A DNA stretch of 64,000 bases from Larus michahellis. Lineage: Eukaryota; Chordata; Aves; Charadriiformes; Laridae. Positions within the stretch are counted from its first letter, which is position 1; every line of letters begins with the position of its first letter. The notes beneath the pieces are model-generated. The model saw only the letters and a list, made by a program, of their open reading frames with translations. It made no database searches and had not been told where the DNA came from. The position numbers and the translations under genes are program-made. Of the stretch, positions 1-12,861 are shown one piece after another. Where the stretch lies: NCBI RefSeq assembly GCF_964199755.1, contig NC_133906.1:9114001-9178000 (forward strand). Reading direction: 5' to 3'.

Positions 1-907
1 GAGCATTGATAATAAAAGATGTAGTAATGTATTCCTTTGCCTTGACTTGGAGATCCTAGGAATCTCAAGTTGATAATTTAACAGCTTAATGATGTAAATA
101 ATGGTTAAACTAGCTTAAAAGTTAGGGGGTTGATCTGGTTCATGACATAAATATTTTTCCAAAAGATTTACTTAATTCAGCAGGATATATTAGTGTAGGT
201 GAAGTCTTCCAACATAGAGAGCAGACAAATGTAAAACATGATTAAACCAGGTTCAAAATCAGCTTGGAAAACAACTCACGTAACTTCATAACAACATGCT
301 AGATAAATCTTCAACACAGTAGTGAATGAGAACTGTAATCTAGAAACAAACGCTTGATTTAAGAGGAAAGTTGTCATAAACAAAAAAATCCTATACTCAA
401 TGGAAAGAGGAAGAACAGGAACCTTATTATAGGTCATGATAAATTCAGAACAGATGCTCAGCAGTCAATGATTAGTTAAATTCTGTTATTTTTTATTTTA
501 GAGTTTTAAGGGAAGGGGTGCAATAAATATGTTTGTTATTAGTCCCTGGTGGCATACTTGGAATAAGAAGTTGTGCCCCAATGATCTTGCAATCTAGTTT
601 AGGTAGTTTAAAAAGTATCACAAAGTGATGCAGGTCACACAACAAGCCTGTGGCAGAGTGAAAACTAGTAAAGGTCTCCCAAATACCACCCCAGTGCAGA
701 CAACACAGTTTTATATTCGTTTTCCCACTATTGGCAGCAGGCATCCATGAGAACAAGACACTGTTAACAAAAAAGGGCACATGTCTTCGTGATTAGATCA
801 CCACCTTGGGAACAGAAAAGATAAAGGAAACGTATTCACCTCTAGATTTTATAAACTTACTCCTTTTTTCATATTATGTTAATAAAAGTCTTCTAATTAG
901 AAATGCA
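1..907. other. Non-coding DNA, no feature recognised
   Basis: This is AT-rich sequence with stop codons in all frames. I see no splice-bounded open frame and no repeat I can name before the CR1 3' end begins near 908. It probably belongs to the region upstream of ATP10B or to one of its 5' non-coding introns. Confidence 0.6.
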
Positions 908-1963
908 TTACAGAATCACACAGTCAGAGAATGATAGGGGTTGGAAGGGACCTCTGGAGATCATCTAGTCCAACCCTCCTGCCAGAGCAGGGTCACCCAG
1001 AGCAGGTTGCACAGGAACGCGTCCAGGCGGGTTTGGAATGTCTCCAGAGACGGAGACTCCACCACCCCTCTGGGCAGCCTGTGCCACTGGTCTGTCACCC
1101 TCAAAGTAAAGAAGTTCCTTCTCATGTTTAGGTGGAACTTCCTGCGTTCAAGTTTGTGCCTGTTACCTCTTGTCCTGTTGCCAGGCACCACTGAAAAGAG
1201 CCTGGCCCCATCCTCCTGACACCCACCCTTTAAGTATTTATAAGTGTTGATAAAATCCCCCCTCAGTCGTCTTTTTTTCCAGACGGAAGAAATGCAAATC
1301 CTTCAGCCTTCTTTCATAAGAGAGGTGTTCGAGTCCCCTAATCATCTTGGTAGCCCTTTGCTGCACCCTCCCCAGCAGTTCCCTGTCCTTCTTGAACCGG
1401 GGAGCCCAGAACTGGACTCGGTACTCCACGTGTGGCCTCACCAGGGCAGTGTAGAGGGGGAGGATGGGGTCCCTCGACCTGCTGGCCACACTCTTCTTGA
1501 TGCACCCCAGGATGCCATCGGCCTTCTTGGCCACGAGGGCACATGGCTGGCTCATGGTCGTCCTGTTGTCCACCAGGGCTCCCAGGTCTCTTTCCACAGA
1601 GCTGCTCTCCAGCAGGTCAGCCCCCAACCTGTCCTGGTGCATGGGGTTATTCCTCCCCAGGTGCAGCACCCGACACTTGCCCTTATTGAATTTCATAAGG
1701 TTCCTCTCTGCCCAGCTCTCCAGCCTGTCCAGGCCTCTCTGTATGGCGGCACAGCCTTCTGGTGTGTCAGCCACCCCTCCCAGCTTTGTGTCATCAGCAA
1801 ACTTGCTGAGGGTGCACTCTATCCCCTCATCCAGGTCATTAATGAATATATTGAAGAGGACTGGACCGAGTACTGAGCCCTGGGGAACACCACTCGTCAC
1901 TGACCTCCAACTAGACTCTGTGCCCCTAAAAGTGAGCCCGTGTGCCATGGTACCGCCAGGTGA
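908..1963 (-). mobile_element. CR1 LINE, 5'-truncated, minus strand, broken ORF2
   Basis: Read on the minus strand this is the 3' half of a chicken-repeat-1 (CR1) non-LTR retrotransposon. An open frame from about 2002 down to 1238 holds the reverse-transcriptase core. [20 protein letters not shown] is followed by the catalytic motif FADD (bases 1790-1801) and then the usual CR1 C-terminal RT region. The rest of ORF2 (a [10 protein letters not shown]...GGWTR-like segment, 1191 down to 961) is in another frame, so a frameshift or short indel near 1195-1240 breaks the protein. The 3' end shows the CR1 UTR (CCAACCCCTATCATTCTCTG) and finishes with ATTCTGTA-type sequence at about 908-920, the CR1 end signature. 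The element is inactive: ORF1 and the endonuclease domain are missing. Its truncated 5' end directly abuts a tRNA-His sequence in the same orientation. The long surviving RT frame suggests a fairly young copy. Confidence 0.93.
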
Positions 1964-2035
1964 TGCCATGACTCGGATTCGAACCGAGGTTGCTGCGGCC
2001 ACAACGCAGAGTACTAACCACTATACGATCACGGC
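1964..2035 (-). tRNA. tRNA-His(GUG) sequence fused to the 5' end of the CR1
   Basis: The reverse complement begins GCCGTGATCGTATAGTGG and folds as a complete cloverleaf. The acceptor stem GCCGTGA pairs with TCATGGC, with one G-T wobble at 4-69. The D arm carries an intact A box (TGGTTAGTACT). The anticodon stem CTGCG/CGCAG closes the loop TTGTGGC with anticodon GTG. The T arm carries an intact B box (GGTTCGAATCC). The discriminator base is A. There is no intron. On the minus strand the first TTTT, a potential Pol III terminator, lies about 33 nt downstream, inside the CR1 (1928-1931). It could be a real tRNA gene, but its exact junction with a truncated CR1 in the same orientation makes a retrotransposed tRNA/CR1 chimera more likely. 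Expression cannot be judged from sequence. Confidence 0.88.
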
Positions 2036-5000
2036 GTGCTACCGGGGCTCCAGGTATTACTTTTATCTCCCATTGAACTGGAACTATTTCAGGAAAAGAA
2101 ATGAGCTGGCAGTGGGAACGCAGAGTTAAAAAACAATGTTAAAGCCAATGGCTGTGTGAAGAGTAAGCAAATCAATTATTGCTAATGTTTCATGTCTTGA
2201 TCTTTCGGATCTCTTCCTTTTTGTTGTTGTTGGGTTCTTTGAGTTTTTGTAGGATTTTTTGTGCTTTTTTTTTTTAAGCTTCCTGTTCCCACCTATCAGT
2301 TCTGCTCAGCAGCTTTATTAATATATTTAGCATTTCATTTCAAAGACTAGACTTGTACCTTCTGTGTCACTGTGCCTCCCCTGAGGGAGTCTGCCTTTCC
2401 CAGACTAAATGCAGACTCTTAGCTAGTGTCAGCTTCAGCATCACTAGCAGCTTTGATGGTCTCTGGTTTCCATCAGCTCCTGTAAGACTGCACTCCTTTC
2501 ACCCGCAGGGTCAGTGGTGGCTCTAAAGGGTCATGGCTGCTGTGAAGCCACTGACGAGCTGGCTCAGTGCCTGGGGACAGTGCTTTCTCCACAGGAGCTC
2601 TGACCTATGCTGTATGCTAATGTGAGAATGTGACAAAACTCTGGCTACTGATAATGAAAAGTTCATTTATATAATTGCCTAACTTAACATACTTTGTGTA
2701 GCTGTAAACCTGGATTTAACTTGGGATTCGTGGTCTTTGTGATATTGAAATTCAGCTTGTCTTAACTTACTGATGTGCTACATCTGACTGTTATTAAGGG
2801 TGTACCTGTGTCAGTATTTGCAAGCTTGTGCTTTGGAGAGAAGGCGCTTAACAGTTAAAATGTTTAACTCTTTCTTATCTGAAGGCTTGCTTTAAAATCC
2901 TGATTAGATGGCAAATGAATATTATCTTGACTGAACCCAGAATTTAGCTGTCTCATCTCATGTGTCTCTCACCAAGCAGTTCAAGGTCTCCTGCTGTTTG
3001 GACAGAGTTTGGCAGATATATGACCTGCACAATGAGTGTTTTTATAGGTCCTGTGCAAAGCTGGGTGTAGCAGTGGGGGGGAAGGAAGTAGGAGGCGGCA
3101 GAGCCTCCTGTCTTGTTACTTGCAATGCCGTCAATCCCATGAGTAAATCGACTCCAGCTTTCTAGCTGGTTCACCCTTTGCATGAGTTATTATTCTGTGT
3201 CACTGAGTGATATTTCGGGAACCAAGTCAAACATGTTAAAAATAACTATCTCCTATCATGTATTTTTATGAATTTGCATTATTTTGGGCAACACTTACAG
3301 GCTGACTCAGTCACTGGCAATAGAAAACTGTCATTTTAAGTAACTCTGACCAAGATTTGAACAAGAATGAGACTACTTGATAAGATGTCAACAAGTGAAG
3401 GTTGTAGCCTTGTCAGTGATGACGTTACAAGTTCTATCGTGTCCTGTGCAAATTGTCATAACCTTTAAACGGGGGCTTGAACAAGATGAATTACTTATGT
3501 CAAATACAATGATGGGTCAGAGCTAGACTGGAATAAATGGAAAGTTCAGTAGGCTCTTACTTTCTGGGGTGCTAAATCGATTCAAGGATTTAATAAATAA
3601 ATAAAAGATTTCATAAAGATTGTAGTATAGCTGCTTTGGCTAAAGAATCTGGCTTTTGGACTTGAAGAGACATAAGGACAGAATTTTGATGGTTCTGTGT
3701 ACTATGCAGCTTCTCTTTACCAGTGTGAAAATCCTAGATGCCAGAACAGTTGGATGTGTGTTTCTGGACTGATTAAAAAATAAGGTGATTAGTTTATTGT
3801 AGAATGGGTAATGCTGTATACAGTTCTAAAGGTAGGGTCCCCCCTTACATCAGTTTTTTAATTGGAGCAAACACCTTTATACTATAAAACTTTTCTGATG
3901 TTGAAATAATTGCTCAGATGATCCCACCAATCATTTTTTGAAGTTTTGTTTTTCATTTGAGTGAAAGTCTACATTTAATTTAAATAAAGTAAAAAGAATA
4001 TTCATTGTGTTCAAAGATTTCCTCCTCTTTTGAATGGGAAGAAATGCCTACAGTATATGCAGAAGTAAATGCATAAATAAATGGCTTGATTCACATGTCT
4101 GATCTAAACACAGAAAAACAGTGCACCAGATGGTAAAAGCCGCCTGCTTTACAGAAAAGCAGCTGCAATACACCCTTCATGTTCCTGAGGATACGAAGTT
4201 GGAGAGCTAAAGCCACCTCAAAAGTGAGAGGAACTGGCCTGAGAGAGGGTGCAGCCAAGCACGCAGCGTGGAATATGAATCACCTTTTCCTAGAAGTGGA
4301 AGTTGTCTTCTCTCAATCCTCTCTGAATGATTAGAGTTATCTCAGAACCAAGTATTTACCCAGAGGTGTTCTGTGCAAATATAGTCCATGGGATTAACAT
4401 CAACCGAAAAAGCGTCGAGAAGCTGATAGAAGAGAGGTGACAAACATCACAAGGGTGTGCAGTTTTTAGCCAGAGCACAGTAGCAATTACGGCCCTTCAT
4501 TTGTAGCTGTTCATATCCATACAGACATTAACAGCTACTTATTATTTGTCTTTGTTAACAGCTAGGGAGCTTTCATCTTCTTCCTGCGGAGTGAACCATT
4601 CTTTTCTAACTCTAGATGTATGGTTTGATAACTTCTACTTTGCTTGGACACTAGAATGGCATCTGATGTGTTTTCTAAAGCATCCTCTTTGCAAGGCTTT
4701 TAGAATTTATTTTTATATTTGTTCTTTGATGTAAGAGACCTTTTTGTTCCACCCAGCTCACAATACATGAAAGTAAAAAAAAAAAAAAAAAAAAAAACAC
4801 ACCGGGTACAATAACAATTGCCAACTGAGAACATTCAACAGGAAATGACAGGTTCTAAAAGAACGCAAAGGTTTTCATATGGATTTATACTAATCTTTTT
4901 TAACAAATTGATCTTATATTAAAGATTTTACAGCTAATACATGGGTTATATCAGAAAACATAGTCAGACGCTTTGGAAGATCCTCGTCAAGTTATCTCCA

Positions 5001-8000
5001 CTTTATGAAAAATAATAAAAAAGAGCTTTTTTTGTTTCTAAAGGTATTTCATAAAAATGTCCACCTTGATAAATCTCCTATAGAGAAAGTGTCTATAGTC
5101 AGGATAATAGTGACCAGCTTCTGTGACAGTCACTCCAGATGACGGACAAAAAGTGGAGAATCAGTTGACAGTGCCCCGGCTAACACTCCCCATAGCTATT
5201 AATTGCTTTTGCTGTCTGCTGTGTCTATTCTCGTTTTCCTGCTTTATGTACACTGACTTATGGTCACTATATCTTTGAAGGTATCTTTTTTTGCTTCCAA
5301 ATGGTAAAAATCCACACTTGTCCTTATTTTTGGACAGTCTTGATAGCTTTTTGGTTGCTGTCTTTCAAGCATCATCTAAAGAATGACTTCATGTTCATAA
5401 ACCTCATTGTGCCTTAATGTTTATTGTTTCTTTTTATAGTAGAGGAACTGAAACGGGTTATCAACATCTAACTTGAAAAAAGTCTTTTGTAATTATCAAT
5501 ATCCATTCTTTTCATAACAGGTGTAGAAATAGCCTTGAAAACAACAGTGCATCACTACCATAATATGGGGCAATAGTAGAGGCTTTTTGTTTGTTTTTTT
5601 CACTTGCTGACGTTTTTCATGTGAGGTTATCCAGCCAGGGCAGTAACCTGGAAATCCATATTTGCTTTTTCAGAATACTGTATTTTTACTGAAATTTGTC
5701 TGCAGTATTTGAGCAGCATAAATAACATAGTTTGGTTTTTTTTGTTTTTCCATCCCTGCCATTAGCAGAGAGGAAATAAAAGCCAAAACCAACTTTTGTT
5801 GTTAAAGTTAAGTCGTCCTGGAATTTAGCAGGGAATTTGTAACAGCTAGTCATAGGGGTTAGGTGCCTCCTATAGCCCATGGAAAAGTGAGGGGATCATC
5901 CTGCTTCTGAACGGCGTCAGCTCTAGTGCCCGGTTAACCATGTCTAAATTAGGTGCTTGCCCTGGATCTTTTTCACAACTGTCCTGTAAATCCTTATGAA
6001 TTTAGCTCCCTCATCACTTTGAACACTAGAGGCTTAATTTTCAAATGTTACAAGCTTGCAGTGCAACTGTTACACTTGCATTCAAAGAATAATTTTTGCC
6101 TTTATGTTTGGGCCTGTTCCCAACCGATCCCAGGAGGTCCGTTGCTCTCCTATCTGCATATTGCAAAAAGTGAGAAAAAACCTCTTTTAACTGGCTTTCT
6201 TGTGAAGTGGCTTAGCAGATCGTTAAGGCTGAGGGAAGACCAGGAACACTTGTAGTGCAGTTGAGGTGGACGTGTGAGGGCGTTGAAGGTAGGGCCAGAG
6301 TTGAGACTCCAAAGGTCTGAGGGGAACTCCTGAGATGTAAGCATGATTCATTCCAGCGCTGTTTTCACCCAATTTGGACAATGCATACTGAACCTGTCTG
6401 TATGACCCAGAGTGCTTAACTAGTCTTGCCTGAAAAAAATTGCTAGAAGAAAGATGATAATATTTTTTTATTTGAACTCAGCTCTGCTTCATCTTCCAGT
6501 AAATACACTAATTGGTCAACCACTACTGAGAAATGCCATCCAGTGTGCATTATACATAAGAGGAAGGACTTATCAACTGCTCTTTGCTGAGAGATTCATC
6601 AACACAATGCCATCTCTCCCAAGAAGATCTGATTCCCACTTTTCTGTGTTCTTTGCCATCTTTAAAATTGTTCTTTTAGATCTCCACCAATGCTCAAGAC
6701 TGCTTGTAATGGCAGCAGTGTGTTCTTCCGCTTCTCCTTTGAAATCTTCATTTAGTTACAGTCTTTAAAGGCATCCTGTGTTTTCACTGCTCTGAAAGGC
6801 TCGTTCCTTTCTCAGCAAGGGGGGACGGGGTATGCTGTGTGTCATCATCTCCAGGTAGCTGAACGGTGTCCTGGGGCTGCAGAGCTGTGCGAGGGATTTC
6901 TGACTTGCTGCTGAGAGCATTAGGAAGCTGTGTTAAACATTCGGTCTTATTTTCCTTCACCTCAAGTTCCAGCCCTGCTCGTAGGTGGTTCAGCAGGTCC
7001 GTTTGCAGGAGACGAGCTGTTTTAAACTCAGCCTGGCCAGCTAAGGTTCTGGTTTTGGGTTCCTGCATGGAAGGGCAAGTTGTAGGGGAAAGCAAAGAGG
7101 GCAGGCTGCTGAGAGCAGCAAATCACCTTTTCAGCTCCTTTGCAGCATCTGAAGGCCTAAGCAAGCTGCGCTGACTGCTGCTGCCGGGATGGGGCAGGAG
7201 GTGAAGGTGGCCCGTACTTTGGGGCAGGGAACCTGCCAGCCACGGCTGAAATTTGTTCTTCCTCTTACCAGGACCAGTCCCTGCACAGCAGCACCAACGT
7301 GGGAGGGACACACAGCCGTCCTGAAAGACAGACTGTGGAACCTACTCCACCTTAAAAGTCTCAGGGTCCAGAATAGGAAATACGTGTTCTATCTGGAAAC
7401 AGATAGGTTTTTTCCCTGATACAGTTACCTGTGTGCCCTACCTTTACATCCACTGACTGTCCCATTTTAAGTTCAGAGGCTCCTGCTCCTCAAACTGCAG
7501 TTCAGATGGGGCTGTCTGGATCATTTAACTAGTTGTTTAAGCTCTGAAGACATTTGATCCCAGCTCCCGGCGTGGGGGTGATAATCCCTTCCCCATTGCC
7601 ATACCAAAAATTTTCTGAGCTTTTGCTGAAGGTTTACAGCAGTGTTTTTGCAGAAACAAAGCTCAAAGTAGAGCCCTTTGCATCACAACTCTTTCTGCCT
7701 ACCTGCCCTCCCTGCCTAGTGCATGCTCCAAGCTGTCTTGCTCTTTGTGAAAAGCCTCAGGCGAGTGAAATCCCAGGAGATCGGGCTGCCCAGGTTGAGG
7801 TAATACTGATTGCCTCGTTTCCCAAATTATTCTATAATAATTACATTCTTAAACTGGTCCGTTTTCATGGTTAATTTGGCTGGCAGAAAATGAAGAAGCT
7901 ATTTTTGCAGCATATATGCACCATATGAATATAATTACTTGGAAGCACTGCAGACTCCAGGATTGAATGTTTTTTAAAAAACTGTTCTAATGAGTATGAG

Positions 8001-8018
8001 CAGGCCGTGCTGTTTGCA
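2036..8018. other. Upstream non-coding region
   Basis: No open frame here has splice sites, homology or codon pattern that would support a gene. A 23-base A-tract lies at 4775-4797. The remainder is ordinary AT-rich avian intergenic or 5' intron sequence. Confidence 0.55.
4775..4797. repeat. Poly(A) tract, 23 bp
   Basis: An uninterrupted run of 23 A is followed by CACACC. No retrocopy is recognisable upstream, so I treat it as a simple repeat and not as a processed-gene tail. Confidence 0.9.
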
Positions 8019-8032
8019 GTTGCCCGGGTAAC
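8019..8032. promoter_or_regulatory. RFX X-box-like motif
   Basis: GTTGCCCGGGTAAC is a near-perfect inverted repeat that fits the RFX consensus (GTNRCC, short spacer, RGYAAC). It stands alone about 25 kb upstream of the first ATP10B coding exon. A single 14-bp match in 64 kb can arise by chance, so confidence is low. Confidence 0.25.
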
Positions 8033-11000
8033 TGAGATCAGGCCTTTACCTGGCTCATTCTGTTACAAGTGGAGGAATATACACTAATTCTGATATTTGG
8101 ACTCTACCCTAAAGTATTTCATGGAGATAGGAAAGGTCAGAAAACGTCTTTAGGGCTGTCCTTCCTGCATGCATCAGAGAAAATGATCAGGCAATTGATC
8201 CCTTACAGAGGAGAGCTGTGTATGACGGGAATCGAAAGGAGCTGGTTCCCTTTGCTTCTGCATCTAATTGCAAATTCTGTTCCATGATGACAGGCATGAG
8301 TACAGCATCGTGGGTGTCCACGCGGAGTCTGATTGGACTCTCAGAAGCAGTTCTGAACCCCAAGCATGGGGATTGCCAAGTCTTTTCCATCCGCACAGTC
8401 GAGAGGTCAGCAGGACCCCACTGCAGGAATCCAGGCTTTCATGGCCCCCAGCCTGCGTTGCTGAGCAGGGCTGACTCTGCAGAGCAATCAGAAATTTCAG
8501 TTAATGCAGACAATGTCTATCTGCTTTCACAATGTTGCTTCCTGCAGGGAACATATCTTCTCTGTGCAATTCAATGAGCTACTTGAAATTTCTAAATTAC
8601 TTGTGTCCCAGTAACCTTGGAGACTACATTCCTCCTACTGTTAAAAAAAATTGTTGGAACTAAAGTTTAGTGGCCTTTAGAGCGTGCTGCAAGGCTGATT
8701 TATCTGGATGTTTGAAACAGGGAGGAGATTTGAAGTTGAAAACGGCACGGTACATCGGTACCTCCTAGGTGTGGTAAATAGGAAGGGCAATCCAGTCCCT
8801 AATGTTGAGATGTATTATACTACGTATGGCTTGTACAAATACAGAAGAGAGGTATTAGACCATGCAGAGGAGGGATTATCGAAAAATCCCACTTTTATCA
8901 GGAGATAGAAAAGATGGATAACCATTTTAAGAAATCTTAATTTAAACTTTACTTTAGCTTGTTCCTCAGTTGGCAGTTTTGACTGAGATAAAGGCTAGAA
9001 TATTATTAACTATAAACATGTTGTTTTTTCCTGTGGAATAGTCAAAGAAAATCATTATGCGATAATTATGCCAGAATAGGTTATGCTGCTAGAGCTCTAA
9101 TGGTGAATGTGTTGACAAGTTCATTGGCTGCCAAATAGACACAGAGACCCTGAAGATATTGCTGCCTCTTTCTGCTGCAGGATGTCTCAAAGAGGGTTTT
9201 CATAGATGAGGACTGACAATATGAAGTGGATTTTAGAACACTTAATTTTTTTAACAGTGGGAGGGGTGAACAGAGAGACAGATTTTTCTTCTAATTCAAG
9301 CCACAAGATTTCAATCTACTACTTAAGAATAAAATCCCTTTTCCCTAAACAAATCAAGAGAACTGTAACTCTAAAATATCCCTGTCTGCTGCCTCTCCAA
9401 ACTGCTTGATCTGTCATTTAACCTGGCATTTTAGTTAAGTGCCATTTTCCAGCTGTATCTGTAAAACTGTCATTGTGTTTTTCAAGTTATTTCAGTAAAA
9501 GTGCTTGAGGACAGTCGTACTGGGTAACATGAAAAAAGATTTATTTTTTTCCCCCTAGGAGAATGAACAGAGTGTCCATATATGACATAAATCTACTGAG
9601 ACACCAATCTTTTTGTCAGAAAACCAAATGGGTGTCACTGGTCTCATCTTGCTTTTTACCCAGGCATGTGCAATGGAATTTTTGCGTAAAAGGGCCATTA
9701 CTGAGCCTTGTGTTAACACATTTCAAAGCAAAAAACTTCTGTGCAGCAGAGTAGCACAGATGAATACATTGACAGATGCCCAGGAAAATGAAGTGGCAGC
9801 AACTCAGAAGGTTAGTCTGCTTGCAAGTTCGCTTTCATTGCTCAGAAGCACCCTCTTCCTCTGGTCTTCTGCATCTGGAGAGCTTAAGAACTAAAAGGAC
9901 CGTTAGGGAGCACAGGTTTCATAGAGAAAATAGGAAATGATCAGGAAGTCCGATGTTGCCATTCTGTATCTTAGTTTCTCATATCTATTCAGTTTTCTGA
10001 GCTCTCTGGAGAAAACTGAAAGGAGTGTATTTTGAATAATTCCTGACAGGTCATTAGTTTTCTGCAGCATGTTACCTAGAAACATTGCTGAAAACCCAAC
10101 CTCTTCTTTAACTTTCTTCTAACCATGTTTGGGCTGCTGTCAGGTGAATGATGGTGAGTGACTAAGGTATGACAGATTTCTTCGGGAAATCTTTCTTCCT
10201 TGGGAAGCTCGCAGATTGTCAGGAGCTTAAGCTTGAGACTCCATTCTGAGCTCTGTTGCAAATCTGCCTAGGAGTCTTTCAGCAAGAGCCACTGGCTGCC
10301 AAGAACGCTTAAAAATATGGCTTCAGAAACAGTTTCCTGATCTCCTGAAATGCCTGGCGGTAAGCTCTGCTGAAGCCTGATTCTCCACAACCTGTACAGC
10401 AGCCAGAGACAGGCCCACAGATGCCCTGTGAGCTTCCCAAGCAGCTCTAAGAGTGACCTGCAACATCTGGAGCTCATGCCCAGCTCAGATTGCCAAGCAT
10501 GCCAAATGCTGCTGCTGATTCATGACAGAAACTCCTATTCCCTGGGTACATAAACACGAGCTCCTCTCCAGTCACCTTCCCTGAGTGACTTAAGCAGGAT
10601 TTGACCTCTAGGGCTCTAGATGGCAAGTGCTAACGTAGTGCTTTGTCCAGGAGTTTAGCAATCTTTTGTTCAAACGTGTTGCTTGGCTACAAGTCCTTCT
10701 TTCCATTTGGAAACCCACATAAAAATCTAAAACGTTTAAACTGACTTCTCTGGCAGAACTGGCCGCTGAAAGAATACATTGCTTTACAATCAGGAGCCTG
10801 AAAATGAAAATATCCTGTAATGCTCTGCTTCCTTGCCACTTAGCCTGTTCAAACACTTGTGTCATGCTTTAAATAACATCTAATAATAAGCCGCAGCTGG
10901 AATAATTGATGTAGAAAATCACACAGCATAGCGTTCTGTATTTATTGTTTGTCTTTCAGTGGCATGGATGCTGTTTTCATGGACTTGATAGCAGTTCTTC

Positions 11001-12861
11001 CAAGTGAATGATGTAACATAACCGCATTATGACTTCTTGCACTCCTTAACCTAACACTGCCCTCACGGTTTTAAACATGTGCTCTCTTAAAATCGTGGTT
11101 CTTTTCATTAGTGATATGGCTGGCAGTGAGGAGGCAATGTACGGAATACCCTGAGATGGCTGGGTCTGGTTTCTGCTTGACTAGCTGGGGTTGTTCAAGG
11201 AGCAGAGGAGAAGATTTCTGCTAGAAAATGAGGAGAGTTGTACTGCTGTAGTTTGAATAATTTATCCAATATACCTGAGTGTAGCTATGGTTCTTGTTAG
11301 CTGACAATCAAATAAGAGCTTAAAAAACCTCAAACTATTTATTTGGCACTTATTGGGGTGTGGGGGATTAGCTTAACTTTTAGTTCTTACCCTCACTACC
11401 AATTGTGTAGGAACAGCTCACGCGCCGTAATGCAGCTTACAAACCTTATGCTCTAAGCGCCCCTTGGCATCTCTGTTGTGACACGTACTTTGCTCTCTGC
11501 CAAGGGTGGACAGAGTTGGTCTGGCTGGATCTCTCACAGTCTTCTCTCATCAGGCCTAGGGTCGCTAATCCTTACTACGGCTCCTTAGAAATGTGTTAAA
11601 ATAAGAGATGATTCAACTTTGAAGCTTTCCTGCAAAGCTTTCACATATCCGTTATGGTTTTAATGAAAAATTCATAGTCTTGATTTTGCTGACCATATCT
11701 TGTCAGTTTTGTCACACCTGAAGTCTACTCCACGCTGATTCAGATCATATCATGATCTGAGTATACAATTCCAGATTGTTTGTGTCCGTTAATTGAGCTT
11801 TCAATTAAAATCTTAATTAAAAATTTAGCAGTTTGCTTCAAAAAGGCTGGGTTTAGTTAAACATAATGAAAACATTGTTGTCAAAGGAGTTGCATTAAAG
11901 ACATTGTGGCAGCTAATTTCTGAATGAAAACAAGTATCATACTTTCCTGAATGTTAAATTTTGATTGAGTAAATCCTTGAATCATTCTACTATACCTTAA
12001 CTACTTTGTGTTGGAAATAATGTAGGTGTCCCACTTCTGATGTGGTAGCTAATTAAAGACATTCTGTCAAGGTTAACAGGCCTAAAACATGTATTGCACT
12101 GATAATTAAAAATGAGGGCACCCTACCCATAATAAACTCGAGTCGTATTGCAGTCTGGCTGCAGAAAAGTTTGCCCTTTAATCTGTACCTCTCTGGAGCA
12201 TGGATGAATTCTACAATGCAGAAAGAAGAGTACCTGATTTCTTCTCCTATCCTTTTTCCACTACTTGTCCAATTTCAAATGGCTCTAGTAAAAGAGTTAC
12301 TTAAAAAGTTGAGTTACTTGGGTAAAAAACCATGCCTTTCAGATCATGCCTACTTCTCCCAAATCACCTGTATTTGGCAGTTTATATTGTGTGTGACTGG
12401 CTTGGTTGTTTGAGGCAATGAGGGTGGTGTGAAATTGGTGAGATTTCTAAATAAGTTCATCGGTGTCATATCTGGACGACCATAGTGCTACAGTAATAGT
12501 GGGTGGTGCTGTTTTTCCTAGGTTTTCCTGATATTTAGGAAATTGTTATTTATCCTTTACTGGATATTTACACCTCCTAAATGTAGATACTAAATTTAAA
12601 GCATTGGCCTAGTAGACTTATTTCCCTAGACAGTTTACATAATTAGAAGAGACAGGCTCCTTGTATTATCTCAGATAGATTCTCTCAAATGAGACTTTGC
12701 AGGACTCTCACCTTTCCTTTTAGCTAAAGGCGGATTAGAATCTGAGTATAGATATTTTGCCTCTGAGTATCTCCCCAGAGCTATTACAATCACAGACAGG
12801 AATTGCTATCTTTGTCAGACCTCTGGTCTGCACATCTCTGAATTTTTTAAAGAAGTATCTG
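8033..12861. other. Upstream non-coding region
   Basis: No supportable gene. Short open frames are present but lack coding features. A 21-bp inverted repeat at 11740-11760 is followed by a TAATTA-rich stretch (11800-11830). A good splice-acceptor-like sequence ends at about 10959, but nothing confirms an exon after it. Confidence 0.5.
11740..11760. repeat. Short perfect inverted repeat
   Basis: The 9-bp arms TCAGATCAT and ATGATCTGA flank a 3-nt centre. It sits just 5' of an AT-rich stretch with TTAATTAAA-type homeodomain-like sites. The structure is visible directly; a regulatory role is only a guess. Confidence 0.5.

Noticed and set aside
931-2129. Several plus-strand open frames of 60-220 codons
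   Set aside because: They are antisense shadows of the minus-strand CR1 and its fused tRNA-His.
8218-8577. 119-codon plus-strand open frame
   Set aside because: No homology, no splice context and no coding-like composition. It overlaps another open frame on each strand.
8708-8908. 66-codon frame with a coding-like look (MFETGRRFEVENGTVHR)
   Set aside because: Too short, no domain recognised and no acceptor or donor tied to it.
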